Shown: piece after piece, positions 26,148-36,600 of the stretch | How the letters are laid out: every line of letters begins with the position of its first letter | How positions within the stretch are numbered: the first letter of the stretch is position 1 | Origin: an uncultured Bacteroidales bacterium | GTDB taxonomy: Bacteria; Bacteroidota; Bacteroidia; Bacteroidales; UBA932 | NCBI GenBank assembly: GCA_905235675.1 | Contig: CAJONC010000004.1 | Location: forward strand, 49,827 to 113,826 | DNA length: 64,000 bases | Reading direction: 5' to 3' | The notes under the pieces: model-generated | Told to the model about the DNA's origin: nothing | Database searches by the model: none | What the model saw: only the letters and a program-made list of their open reading frames with translations | Program-made: the position numbers and the translations under genes

Positions 26148-28361
26148 ATGAAAATCAAACATCTAATTTTTACAATGATGATTGCAGCATCCTGCGCCGG
26201 CAACGCGCCCAAAGAGGCAGTAGTTCCGGAAGTAGAGATAAATGACGGAGTGATGACTCCTGAGGTGCTCCTCGCTCTCGGACGGCTCTCCGATCCACAG
26301 TTGTCCCCTGACGGGAACACTATCCTTTACGGCGTCAGTTACCAGAATATCAAAGAGAACAACTCCCTGCGGAATATTTACATCTGCAATAGGGATGGTT
26401 CAGGAAAGGTTCAGCTGACAAACGAGAAAAAGAGCGTATCCTGCGCACGCTGGAGCAAGGACGGAAAGCATATCTATTTCATTCAGGGAGGCCAACTCTA
26501 CAAGGCACCTTTCAAGGCCGGCAAACTTGGCAAGAAAGTCAAATTGAGCGATGTTCCCGCCGGCATTGGCGAGTATAAAATTTCTCCCGACGGAAAGCAG
26601 CTGATCTACACATCCACCATCAAGAATCCCGCACTTGTACAGCCCTCCGACACCGATCCCGCCCTCGACAAGGCACAGGCCTACACCACGGAGAACCTGA
26701 TGTACCGCCACTGGGACCACTGGGTGACCGAAATTCCCCGCAGTTATGTCGCGACTCTTGGGAACGGGACCATCACCCCTGACAATTCCCTCGACATTCT
26801 GGGCACCGACAATCTTTTTGAACTTCCGACTGAGCCTTTCGGCGGAGTGGAGCAGTTGGACTGGGCGCCTGACAGCCGCCACATAGCATATTCCTGCCGC
26901 AAGAAGACAGGCAAGGAATACGCATTCAGCACCAACACATCAATCTATATCTATGACATTCTGACCGGGGCGACGACCGCCGTCACCGAAAAGGGCGGCT
27001 ACGATACCGACCCTGTTTTCAGCCCCGACGGAGAGCACCTGGCCTGGATTTCCATGCCACGCGACGGTTATGAGGCAGACCAGCAGAGACTCATGGTAGC
27101 CGATATCGACTTCGGGATGGGCGGCGAAGCCGGACAGAACGGAGAAGTGAAAGTCAGCAATATCCGCCGTCTTGGCGAAGATTTCGACCACGATGTCACC
27201 GGCCCCGTCTGGCACGGCAGTCAGGTTTATTTTGCAGCGCTCGTCAATGAGGCGGTCCAGAGCATCTTCCGCACCGGTTTGGACGGCAAGGTGGAACGCC
27301 TTACCCCAGGTGACTGGTGGACGGACTTCTTCCCTCCTTTCGCCATTCTGGATAAAGAGGACGGCGGAGTTGAGCTCCTGACCTCATACTACAGCCTTGA
27401 GTTCCCCCAGGAGCTTGTCAGCGTAATTCCCTGTGCAGAGCCTGCCTTCAGGCAGATTACCGCCGAGAACAAGCATATACTCGACCGTCTCTCCCCCATC
27501 AGCGAAGAAAGCATCCACGTACAGACCGTTGACGGACAGCAGATGCAGTGCTGGGTTATCTATCCTCCCAAGTTCGATCCCGACAAGGTTTACCCTGCCA
27601 TTGAAATCGTGCTTGGAGGCCCCCAGGGCACCAATTCCCAGGATTGGAGTTACCGCTGGTGCTACCGTATGATGGCTCAGCAGGGCTACATCGTCATCCT
27701 TCCCAACCGCCGCGGCACAACCGCTTTCGGACAGGCCTGGAAGGAGCAGATTTCCGGAGATTATCCCGGTCTGAATATGCAGGACTATCTTGCAGCCGGC
27801 CGATACATCAAGAGCCAGCCTTACGTGAGCAAACTCGCCTGCGTTGGCGCATCCTACGGCGGATACTCGGCATACATGCTTGAAGGCCTCCACGGCGACC
27901 TTTACGACTGCTTCATAGCCCATGCAGGCATCTTCGACGAGAAGCAGCTCTGGTACACAACCGAAGAAATGTGGTTCGCCAACTGGGACAATGGCGGCCT
28001 TACGGAATATGCCTACAATCCGGAGGCAGGCACAGGCCCTGCAGGCGACGGCGTCACCTTCGGAGGAATGCAGCAGGCAGGAGCGCCTTATGCCTCCACT
28101 CCCAAGGCTCAGAGGCATTATGCCAATTCTCCTTCTTCCATGGTTACAAAATGGCATACTCCCATACTCTGCATCCACGGAGGCATGGACTTCCGCATCC
28201 CTTATGAGCAGGGCATGGCTGCATTCAACGCCGCACAGATGATGGGCGTGCCTTCAAAACTTATAATTTTCCCTGAAGAAACCCACTGGGTGCTCCAGCC
28301 GCAGAACGCCCTTTACTGGCACCGCAATTTCTTCGACTGGCTCGAGCGCTGGTGCAAGTAA
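26148..28361 (+). CDS. S9-family prolyl oligopeptidase-type peptidase, lipoprotein
   Basis: A protein of 737 residues. The signal ends at a lipobox-like AASCAG (Cys about 17). Residues 35-450 form a WD-like beta-propeller (SPDGNTILYG, SPDGKQLIYT and SPDGEHLAWIS repeat blades); about 480-737 is an alpha/beta-hydrolase with VGASYGGYSAYM (Ser near 570), GGMDFRIP (Asp near 680) and EETHWV (His near 711). It should remove dipeptides or short peptides outside the cytoplasm. It is read with recG. Family clear, specificity open. Confidence 0.93.
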   Translation: MKIKHLIFTMMIAASCAGNAPKEAVVPEVEINDGVMTPEVLLALGRLSDPQLSPDGNTILYGVSYQNIKENNSLRNIYICNRDGSGKVQLTNEKKSVSCARWSKDGKHIYFIQGGQLYKAPFKAGKLGKKVKLSDVPAGIGEYKISPDGKQLIYTSTIKNPALVQPSDTDPALDKAQAYTTENLMYRHWDHWVTEIPRSYVATLGNGTITPDNSLDILGTDNLFELPTEPFGGVEQLDWAPDSRHIAYSCRKKTGKEYAFSTNTSIYIYDILTGATTAVTEKGGYDTDPVFSPDGEHLAWISMPRDGYEADQQRLMVADIDFGMGGEAGQNGEVKVSNIRRLGEDFDHDVTGPVWHGSQVYFAALVNEAVQSIFRTGLDGKVERLTPGDWWTDFFPPFAILDKEDGGVELLTSYYSLEFPQELVSVIPCAEPAFRQITAENKHILDRLSPISEESIHVQTVDGQQMQCWVIYPPKFDPDKVYPAIEIVLGGPQGTNSQDWSYRWCYRMMAQQGYIVILPNRRGTTAFGQAWKEQISGDYPGLNMQDYLAAGRYIKSQPYVSKLACVGASYGGYSAYMLEGLHGDLYDCFIAHAGIFDEKQLWYTTEEMWFANWDNGGLTEYAYNPEAGTGPAGDGVTFGGMQQAGAPYASTPKAQRHYANSPSSMVTKWHTPILCIHGGMDFRIPYEQGMAAFNAAQMMGVPSKLIIFPEETHWVLQPQNALYWHRNFFDWLERWCK

Positions 28362-28368
28362 AGCGGTT

Positions 28369-28938
28369 CTACATAAGCACGGATGATACGTCGCGGCCCT
28401 TCAAAAGGTCGCGGCGTATTTCTGTGGATGACATGTCCACCAGCGGAGCATTTATCAAAGTGACGTTGCAGCGGATATGGTGCCTGCGGCAGTGCTCATG
28501 AAGTTTGTCGAGCAGTTCCTGCGAATCGTATCCGCGACGGGGATATACTATTATGTCGTAGTCCGTAAAGATGCGCCGCGAGCATTTCCATCGGGGCAGG
28601 TCCCCCAGATTGTCGGCCCCTATCACAAGGGTGAAAGTGTTGTCCGGCTCCCTGGCCTTGAGGGCGTCCAGGGTACGTATGGTATAGTTGGGAGGGTCCA
28701 TCCCAAGTTCGATGTCGTCCACCTTGACACTGAGTTCGGGAAACCTTGCCACCGCCTCGCAGGCGGCCTCGTAGCGCTTGCGGGCGTTCAGGGCCTTGGA
28801 CGGGTCCTTGAAGGGATTCTGGGGAGATACTATAAGGTAAACCTCATCGAACTTCCCGTCGCCGGTCAGATATTCGAGTATTGCCTTGTGCCCTATGTGC
28901 AGCGGATCGAAGGACCCGGGGTATACCGCTATGTTCAT
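28369..28938 (-). CDS. nadD: Nicotinate-nucleotide adenylyltransferase
   Basis: A protein of 189 residues. GSFDPLHIGHKA (about 8-19) holds the HxGH nucleotidyltransferase motif and SSTEIRRDL near 170-178 the second conserved block. It forms deamido-NAD from nicotinate mononucleotide and ATP. The ATG overlaps the stop of gmk (ATGA at 28935-28938), so both are made from one mRNA. It converges on the S9 peptidase gene with 7 bases between. Confidence 0.96.
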   Translation of the reverse strand: MNIAVYPGSFDPLHIGHKAILEYLTGDGKFDEVYLIVSPQNPFKDPSKALNARKRYEAACEAVARFPELSVKVDDIELGMDPPNYTIRTLDALKAREPDNTFTLVIGADNLGDLPRWKCSRRIFTDYDIIVYPRRGYDSQELLDKLHEHCRRHHIRCNVTLINAPLVDMSSTEIRRDLLKGRDVSSVLM

Positions 28939-29501
28939 TTCGAGAGGAACTCATCCACGACCCTTTCGGCATCTGCAAATGCAGTTTCCAGGTCGTCATT
29001 CACCAATACGTAATCGAATCTGTTTTCGTAGCCAAGCTCCTCGGCCGCCTTCGCCACCCTCTCTTCAATGGCCTCGGGAGAATCGGTGTTGCGGGCAATG
29101 AGCCTCTCCCTCAGCACTTCCACGGAAGGAGCCTTGATGAATACGGAAAGCGCCGCGTCACCGAAATACTTCTTGAGGTTCACTCCGCCCTTCACGTCCA
29201 CGTCGAAGATAATCACGTTCCCTTTTGCCCATATCCGTTCGACCTCGCTCCTGAGCGTACCATAGAAACGGCCTTCATAAACTTCCTCGAATTCCACGAA
29301 TTCCCCGGCGGCGATGCGATCCCGGAATTCTTCCGTACTGAGGAAATAATACTCCACGCCGTCCTGCTCGGTGCCGCGGGGAGCGCGCGAAGTGGCCGAA
29401 ACCGAAAATTCCATCTCGGGATGCAGCTTCAGTATGTGGTTCACTACGGTACTTTTGCCCGATCCCGAAGGGGCGGAAAAGATGACTACTTTGTTGTTCA
29501 T
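28935..29501 (-). CDS. gmk: Guanylate kinase
   Basis: A protein of 188 residues from the ATG at 29501 (MNNKVVIFSAPSGSGKST, Walker A at about 9-18). SATSRAPRGTEQDGVEYYFL gives the GMP-binding block. It phosphorylates GMP to GDP. A longer frame starts at 29528, but that lies upstream of the -7 box (29518-29525), so the shorter start is chosen. Coupled to nadD by an ATGA overlap. Confidence 0.96.
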   Translation of the reverse strand: MNNKVVIFSAPSGSGKSTVVNHILKLHPEMEFSVSATSRAPRGTEQDGVEYYFLSTEEFRDRIAAGEFVEFEEVYEGRFYGTLRSEVERIWAKGNVIIFDVDVKGGVNLKKYFGDAALSVFIKAPSVEVLRERLIARNTDSPEAIEERVAKAAEELGYENRFDYVLVNDDLETAFADAERVVDEFLSK

Positions 29502-29517
29502 TTCAAGAAAATTTCCG

Positions 29518-29549
29518 CAAATGTACATAAAATCTTAAAAATCCCAACA
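29518..29549 (-). promoter_or_regulatory. gmk-nadD promoter
   Basis: On the minus strand TTG (29547-29549), a 21-base spacer and TACATTTG (29518-29525) match the Bacteroidota pattern; the leader would be about 12 bases. Confidence 0.55.
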
Positions 29550-29560
29550 TTGCAGCGGCA

Positions 29561-32500
29561 TCAGTTCACCGGAGACAGTGTCGTTACTATATCCATCTCC
29601 GCGGCATCGGCAATCTCGAACCCGACGTTATAATAGCCGGGCATGGACTCTTCGTAGCTTGTCGTGACCTCCAGCGACCAGGTCCTGTAGCTGACGGCCG
29701 CCCCTGTAGAGGATACGGCCTTGAGCAGCATGGTCTTTCCACCCTGGGTCAGCACAATACCGTCAGTCCCGACAGTCGGAACGGCTGTCGTAATCATGTT
29801 CCAGCGGAATTTCACAGGCGCACCGGAAGGAACCAGACGGTCGGTGACCACCAGGTCGCGGTTGTCTACGATACGGGCAGTACGTTTCATCGAGCGCACT
29901 CCGCTGAACAGCGAGGTCATATCGACAGTAGCGCCCAGTTCACCCTGCTTTTCGATGACTTCGGAGATGGTTACATTTCCGCTTACAAGATGCAGGGCAT
30001 CGTTGATGGTGACTGTCGAGTGGTTGTAGTTGTTGTAACGCACAATGCTCCAGCGCATCGAGTTCTGCGTCATGCTCCAGAGGTTGCCGCCCTGTGCTGC
30101 GAGTCCGGCCTCCAGCGGGGCGTAGGCCTGGTAGCCGAGGTCGGCGGACCAACGCTGTCCGAAGGCGTCATATACGAAGGACCCGCCGTCCATGTGGGCG
30201 TGGCTGGCTGTAGGCGTACCTGCCTTGATGCCAAGGAACTTGTCGGTGGCGGAACCTGTCCAGTCGGAGTGGATGAGCACGACGGGCGTAATGCCGCCGC
30301 CGCTCCAGATCGGCTTGGAAGGGGCAGAGACGGCCTCGGGCTTCACCTGGTTCACGAAGTACATCCAGGCAGGGATGAAGCGGTTGGCATAGTTGCCGGC
30401 CATATAGCCCGAAGATGCAGCGTAGCGAGTCTCCTGGTAGAGCAGGGAAGGATCGTCGAACTGCCAGGCGAAGTACCATAGCGGGGGCAGGGCGCCGGCC
30501 CAGGGCGCACCGTCGGAGTAGTTGAAGTTTAAGCCGGACGGACCCACCATGTAGAGCATGTACTGTGCGGTCTTGTCGAAGCCGGTACCGTTATGAATGC
30601 CTCCGTCATTGCCGAATACCGAATACAGGGCCGCCTCAATGAGGACCTGGAAGGAGGTTCCGTACTCCCAGTAGGAATAGCCTTCAGGGTAATTGCCGTC
30701 AGGAGCATACATATAATCGACGGCCATGCTGTTGGAGGGGATAAGTTCCCTGAGTATCTTTTCGGTGAGGGATCGGTCGGTATCCATCACGGCAAGGGCG
30801 CAGATGGCGATTCCGGCGTTGCATACCTGGTTCCAGTTGGTGCGCAGGCTCCAGTTCCAGCTGCCGTCCAGCGCCGGTGTAAGTATATTCCGGACTATGT
30901 TGTCGCGGGCGGCGGAACGTTCCTCATCCGTAAGCGCCCCGTATAGCCAGTCATAGGCGAAGCCCATTCCGCAGCCTATCTCGGCGGCGTCCAGGAAATG
31001 TTCTTTGGCGTGCCAGTCCGAAAGCCCCTCAACCTTCTGCATCAGCTGCTTTGCAAGGTTAAGATATTTTTCTTCTTTGCTGTAGCGGTAGGCATAGGCA
31101 AGCGAGACCAGATAGGCGTCCGTGTTGGGGCAGTTCTGCAGCCGCGTTCCGGAGGCATCCAGGCCATAGTCGAAATTGATTCCTGCGGCCACATAATTGT
31201 CCGCCATCATCATTATGCTCTTATGCATGTTCGCAAGGTAGGGATTGGAGCCGCTGCCTATGGTCTTTACGAGTTCGGAATAATCCGATGACGGGAAGAA
31301 GAGTACGGGATGGCTGATGGTTGCAGGGGAAGGCAGGTCGGACACGTCGCTGAAACTTGCGGCGCGGCGGCGTATTTCGCTTTCACTCAGGACACGGCTA
31401 TAGATGCGTGCTATCACGACTTCCCCGTTGAATCCGGCTTCCAGCTGGCTTGCGGAAGCTTTCGCATCGCCTCCTATCCCTATGTATCGGGCATTCTCCG
31501 CAGCATGGGTGAAAGTGCCTGGAGCGTCTGCGAAACCGGCGAGATCACCGTCCAGATAAATGCTTGTCCGCGCATGTTCCTTGTCATATACTCCCACGGC
31601 ATGATAGTAGCGGTAAATTTCCGGCACGGTCGTAGTGGCTGCTGAACGCCAATCCCCGTCAGTCTGGTTCTGGAAGCACAAAACGCAGTTTTTCGTCGAC
31701 GACTTGCCGAAAGTGAACCCTGCTCCGCCGGACTGCGTCATGCTGAACATCTTGACTTCCTTGTCTTTGTTGTGCTTGACTCCGGCCTTGAACACCACCT
31801 CAAAGGAGCATCCGTTCTCCAGTGCCTTCATAAAAGCCTCATTCTGACTGTAGTCCGCAATATAGAAACCGGAAGAAACCGTACCTGCCGTGGACGAAGG
31901 GGAGAACCTGGCGGTGTAGCGCTGGAACTTTTCATTGAACTCCACGGTCAGCGAACTTCCGGGGACGGTTTTCACCTGCGGACCGGTCGAGACCACGTTG
32001 CGGGCAGAGCCGGACGGAAGGAATTCGATATCAAAGAGATCCGCATCCGGATCTTTCTCCTCCGCAGCAAGATTCATCAGCACGAGAGTACGCCTGGAGA
32101 TGTCAATCGCTTCTCCTGCAGGAAAGTCAAATCCCGGTACGGGCTGTCCGTTCTCCATAAGTTTTATATCCATTTTGAACGTGCCGGCAGGGACCGGTAT
32201 GTCGAAGTGGTCGGGATGAGTGCCGGGAGTGAATCGCACAGTGACGCTCCCCTGTCCGGAATCTGCGGAAATAATGCCGTCCTTTATGCTGAAATTCCCG
32301 GAAATCCGCTTGTCCGCGGTCACGACCAGGGCGTCGGCGCCGTCGGGAATATCCTTGATTCTGATACGGACGAGTCCGCCTATATGTTTCATCGTTACAA
32401 CCTGCCCCGGGTCGACAGGAGCGGCCGCGAGCAGGACAGTCGGAGAGCCTGACTGCCATACATACTCGAAGGGGAGGATCACGGAATCCGGCCCCACGGC

Positions 32501-32827
32501 GGCCGAAGCGGGACAAATGGCTGCCGAAGCGGAAGTCAAGCCGTCAAGGTCACCGTCGAATTCCGCAATGCCTGCGGCAGTGGCGGTTTTCAGCTTGAAC
32601 TCCCTGCGCCCCGAATCCGTAAAAAGTGAAACCGCGTCGCCTTCAGTCCAGGAGAAAACCCCTGCGTCCGAAACCGAAGAACGGGTAAGATCCGTAACGA
32701 CATAATCCTCCGCCCTGACACGGAGCACCTCAGGTGACTCGGGGCCGGCCGGAGTTACAGGTTCGGGACTTGTGCAACACCGGCAAAGGGCCAGGATGGC
32801 GGCAAGAATTATCAAATCGCTTTTCAT
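29561..32827 (-). CDS. Heparinase II/III-type polysaccharide lyase-like lipoprotein with LamG module
   Basis: A protein of 1,088 residues. The N-terminal signal has Cys at 15, 17 and 18 (a lipobox is likely). Residues about 30-270 form a fimbrillin-like or beta-sandwich region; about 290-490 a concanavalin/LamG-like module (IYLDGDLAGF); about 510-800 an alpha-toroid with NWNQVCNAG near 665; and about 830-1088 a beta-sheet domain with SHAHMDGGSF near 876. The last two are the usual two-domain body of heparinase II/III and alginate-type lyases, which cleave uronic-acid glycans by beta-elimination. Substrate unknown; it may recognise a non-uronate glycan. Its ATG overlaps the stop of the phosphodiesterase gene. 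Confidence 0.8.
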   Translation of the reverse strand: MKSDLIILAAILALCRCCTSPEPVTPAGPESPEVLRVRAEDYVVTDLTRSSVSDAGVFSWTEGDAVSLFTDSGRREFKLKTATAAGIAEFDGDLDGLTSASAAICPASAAVGPDSVILPFEYVWQSGSPTVLLAAAPVDPGQVVTMKHIGGLVRIRIKDIPDGADALVVTADKRISGNFSIKDGIISADSGQGSVTVRFTPGTHPDHFDIPVPAGTFKMDIKLMENGQPVPGFDFPAGEAIDISRRTLVLMNLAAEEKDPDADLFDIEFLPSGSARNVVSTGPQVKTVPGSSLTVEFNEKFQRYTARFSPSSTAGTVSSGFYIADYSQNEAFMKALENGCSFEVVFKAGVKHNKDKEVKMFSMTQSGGAGFTFGKSSTKNCVLCFQNQTDGDWRSAATTTVPEIYRYYHAVGVYDKEHARTSIYLDGDLAGFADAPGTFTHAAENARYIGIGGDAKASASQLEAGFNGEVVIARIYSRVLSESEIRRRAASFSDVSDLPSPATISHPVLFFPSSDYSELVKTIGSGSNPYLANMHKSIMMMADNYVAAGINFDYGLDASGTRLQNCPNTDAYLVSLAYAYRYSKEEKYLNLAKQLMQKVEGLSDWHAKEHFLDAAEIGCGMGFAYDWLYGALTDEERSAARDNIVRNILTPALDGSWNWSLRTNWNQVCNAGIAICALAVMDTDRSLTEKILRELIPSNSMAVDYMYAPDGNYPEGYSYWEYGTSFQVLIEAALYSVFGNDGGIHNGTGFDKTAQYMLYMVGPSGLNFNYSDGAPWAGALPPLWYFAWQFDDPSLLYQETRYAASSGYMAGNYANRFIPAWMYFVNQVKPEAVSAPSKPIWSGGGITPVVLIHSDWTGSATDKFLGIKAGTPTASHAHMDGGSFVYDAFGQRWSADLGYQAYAPLEAGLAAQGGNLWSMTQNSMRWSIVRYNNYNHSTVTINDALHLVSGNVTISEVIEKQGELGATVDMTSLFSGVRSMKRTARIVDNRDLVVTDRLVPSGAPVKFRWNMITTAVPTVGTDGIVLTQGGKTMLLKAVSSTGAAVSYRTWSLEVTTSYEESMPGYYNVGFEIADAAEMDIVTTLSPVN

Positions 32828-33648
32828 AGGCGGAATTCCTTTTCTCCGAGGAGCCCCCTCAGGATTTCAGGTTCGTTAGTTGTGATTGCATCCACGCCGA
32901 GTCCAATCATGGTCTGCATCACGGCAGGATCGTTGACAGTCCAGACATTTACCGACATTCCCAGGTCACGGCACCTTGCAACTATCGTGGTATCGTTCAG
33001 GATGAAACTCTGGTAGTAGTCCAGACCGTTGATTCCGTCGGCTGCAAGTGCTTCGGGGCTCAGGTCTCCGGTAAGATACTGATTCACGAATTCGGGATAA
33101 TCGGCCGCGAGCCGTTTGCTTACATACTGGCTGAAAGAGATGAAAAGAACCCGTTTGGGAGAGAACAGCCCGTATTTCTTCAGCAGTTCCACAGTCTTGT
33201 CTATCAGCGCGTCTTCCCTTTCGGGAGTGATTTCCGACTTGAATTCAAGCACCATTCTGGTCGTCCTGCACTTTCCGGCCTGCACCAGGAAATCTTCAAG
33301 AGTGGGAACGGGCTCTCCGTTTTTCAGCCTGTGATCCGCAAAGGTGGCTGCGACCGTGGTGTCGATTCGTACGCCGTCGATGGTATCGTCGTGGAAAACA
33401 AGTACCACATCATCGGTGGTGATGTGGACGTCGAATTCACTTCCCCAGAAACCGGCGTCCTGCGCGGCCTTGAGTGATGCGACGGAATTCACGGCTTTTC
33501 CCGCAGCCTCGCAGTTCCAGAATCCCTGATGTGCGACGATGGCGATTTTTCCCTTCTGGTTCAACTTAGGAAACGACTGTCCTCCCTGCGAGCAGGATAC
33601 CATGGACAGGAGTGCACATGTGGCGGCAAATAAATAAACGTGTTTCAT
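32824..33648 (-). CDS. Glycerophosphodiester phosphodiesterase lipoprotein
   Basis: A protein of 274 residues. Signal with lipobox-like SMVSCS (Cys about 19). The GDPD TIM barrel follows: AHQGFWN near 39-45 (first catalytic His), SEFDVHITTDD near 71-81 (metal-binding Glu and Asp) and VFHDDT near 86-91 (second His). Such enzymes split glycerophosphodiesters into glycerol phosphate and an alcohol. It lies between the hybrid sensor gene and the lyase-like gene with ATGA overlaps on both sides, so it belongs to the glycan locus; this suggests a substrate carrying glycerophosphate groups. Confidence 0.9.
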   Translation of the reverse strand: MKHVYLFAATCALLSMVSCSQGGQSFPKLNQKGKIAIVAHQGFWNCEAAGKAVNSVASLKAAQDAGFWGSEFDVHITTDDVVLVFHDDTIDGVRIDTTVAATFADHRLKNGEPVPTLEDFLVQAGKCRTTRMVLEFKSEITPEREDALIDKTVELLKKYGLFSPKRVLFISFSQYVSKRLAADYPEFVNQYLTGDLSPEALAADGINGLDYYQSFILNDTTIVARCRDLGMSVNVWTVNDPAVMQTMIGLGVDAITTNEPEILRGLLGEKEFRL

Positions 33649-36600
33649 TGTCCTGATGTCTGATATGCTTTGGGGCTTACCCCAAAATGTTTTTTGAATG
33701 CTTTTGAAAAATATGAATATGAGCCGAAACCGGCCTGTTCCGCTATCTCGGCGAGTGGAACCCCGTTGCGTATGCCCTCCGCCGCATATTTGAAACGTAT
33801 GTTCCGGATAAAGTCGTTGGGAGCCATGCCCGTAAGCGTCTTTACCCTGATATAGAAGGATGTACGGCTGCAGCCCATTTCGCGGGCGAAACCGTCGATG
33901 TCGAAGGCGGCGTCGGACATGTGCTGCTGCATCACCTCACCCAGCCTCTGCAGGAATTCCTGATCGGCGTAAGGGAGTTCCACTTCCGTAAGGCTCTCCT
34001 CGCCTGAGAATGGCTCCGAGAAGTAGCGCTGGAGCACCTCCTTGTTGTGAATAAGGTTCGCTACCGTCTTCAGGAGGAAGTTGACGTGGAAAGGCTTGCA
34101 GATATAAACATCCGCACCGTTTTCAAGACCTTCTTCCTGGTCTTCGGGAGTTGTTTTGGCGGTGAGCAGTACAACCTGGATATGACAAAGCGAGGGACTC
34201 TGCTTGATACGCGAGCACAGTTCATATCCCGTCAGGCCCGGCATCAGCACATCGCTCACGAGAACTTCCGGACTTTCACTGTGCAGCATATTCCACGCCT
34301 GCAGCCCGTCGGCGGCCACAATCACCCTGTATTCCGGTGCCAGCAGACCGGCTATGAATTCGCGCAGTTCCACGTTGTCCTCCACCACCATCACACACTT
34401 TCTGCCATCCGAAGCGGCGGTTCCCCGGAGTTCGCTCCTTGCTTTGCCCACATCCTCCGGCATGATGTCGGAGGCTTTTTCACTTTGCAGGTAGACATCG
34501 CCCAATGGAAGGACGAACGAGAAACGCATTCCGCCCTCAGGACGCAAAGCGGCCTTGATACGCCCGTGATGGGTTTCCACAAGATTCTTGGTATAATGCA
34601 GGCCTATGCCATTGTCGCTGTAATCGGGGTGCCTGCCACCGGGGCCGTCGATTATGCGGTATCTCACGAACAATTCGCCAAGTTTGTCCGCAGGGATGCC
34701 AGTTCCGTTATCCTCCACCGCAACTTCCACATAGTCACCGTCTCCAAGGCCGTAAGCCCCCGGGTCGGGATGCATGCTTACGAGAATGTCCACCTTGCCG
34801 CCGGAAGGAGTATGTTTAAGGGCGTTCGAGAGAAGGTTGTCCATTATCTTCTCCACTTTATCACAGTCGAGCCACATGGATATGTACGGAACTTCCGATG
34901 AGATGCCGAGAGTGATGCCCTTCTTTTCGGCGAGATATCCGAAGGATTCCTTTATCTTGTCCAGGGTTTCGGGAAGATCCGCCCAGCAGACCCTGAGGGC
35001 CAGCACCCCGTTCTCCATCTTCGAGAAATCCATCAGCTGGTTCAGCAGCATCATCAGGCGCGACATATTCCGCTGCATGCTGTCGAGAAGCTCCCTGGAT
35101 TCGGCGTTCTGCCCGGGCAGGGAGGAGAGTTTTTCGAGAGGAGCGGAGATAAGGGTCAGAGGAGTCCTCAGTTCGTGCGATACATTGGTAAAGAAAGTGC
35201 TCTTCATGTCGAACATCTCCCTTTCCCTTATCTTTTCCCTGCGCTCCGCTTCCGCCTGCAGCTGCATTTTCCTGGAATTCAGCGACAGCCTCAGGATAAG
35301 GGAAACTATTGAAACCACTATCAGGGCATACAGTGTCCAGGCCCACCATGAGAACCATGGCGCCGCGTGGATGTTGATGCGCAGGCTGCACGGGGTGCTA
35401 CGCTTTCCGTCGTCGCCTATTGCAACCACCTCGAACACATATCTGCCCCTGCGAAGTTTCGACCAGCTCGCACGGCGGAAAGTGCCGGCATCGTTCCATT
35501 CGTCGTCGAATCCTTTCAGGCGATAACTGTAACGCAGGTTGTTTCCGGAGAAAAAGTCCGTTCCGGCCCAGTCTACCGAGAAGGTCCGGTTCCCGTGATC
35601 GATGTCTATCACGCTTGCATAGGTGCTGTTGTCTATGCTTCTGTTGTCTATGCGCAGGTCTTCGATATGGACTTTGGGGTCGGTGTGGACCTCCGACAGT
35701 TCTGCGGGGTCGAAACAGGTAATCCCATGGTTTCCTCCGAAGGCAAGATACCCTTCATTGCTCAGGCACCCTGCTTTTTCGTGATACTGGTCGGACGAGA
35801 ACACCTGCACCCCGGGCTTTTCCCCTTTTTCATTCATATCCAACCTGGCGATACCGTGCAGGGTGCTTACCCACACATCTCCGGACAGGTCGGCCCTGAC
35901 GGATAGCACGTTCCCGTCGGGAAGGCCGTCGGCGAACCCGAGCCGGAAATGGATTCCGTCGCCATGGCACAGCAGGCCGTTTCCATAGCTGCCGAACCAC
36001 AGGCGTCCGGAGTCGTCGGCGAACATGGTAATGCAGTTTTCAAGTATGTCTTCGTCCCCCGAAGCATACCGGAGCCTTTCCACCTTCCCGTCCTTCATCC
36101 CGAATATTCCCACGCCGTACGAGGAATAAAGTATCGTGCCGTCCTCCATGGAAAGGATGTCGGAGACATTCCTTGTATTTTCGTTTTCCGCGGTGACACT
36201 GAAGCCCCGGCCCTTCCTGATGCTGTAGAGACCTCCCCAGGCGCCTATCCAGACGGTGCCTTCATCATCTTCCCTGACTACCCTTACATGGTCGACCGCA
36301 ACTCTTCCGAGGAGCTCCGCACGCGAGCCGCGCACTCTCACGACAACGAGTTCCGACTCAAATGCAAGCCAGAGATTTCCTGCCGAATCCTCATACACTA
36401 TTTCCAGCAGGTCCCCGCCCCCGGGCACCACGGAAGATATATCTATGAATTCAAGTTTCCCCTTCGAGGCATAGCGGTAGAGCCCATCGTAGCGCGTCGC
36501 CACCCAAAGCCCCCCGGACGATGCGGCCACCACCCTTGTCACGAATTTTCCGTTAAGAGCGAACATGGCGGGGTCGCGGTTGAATACGTCGGACCTTGTG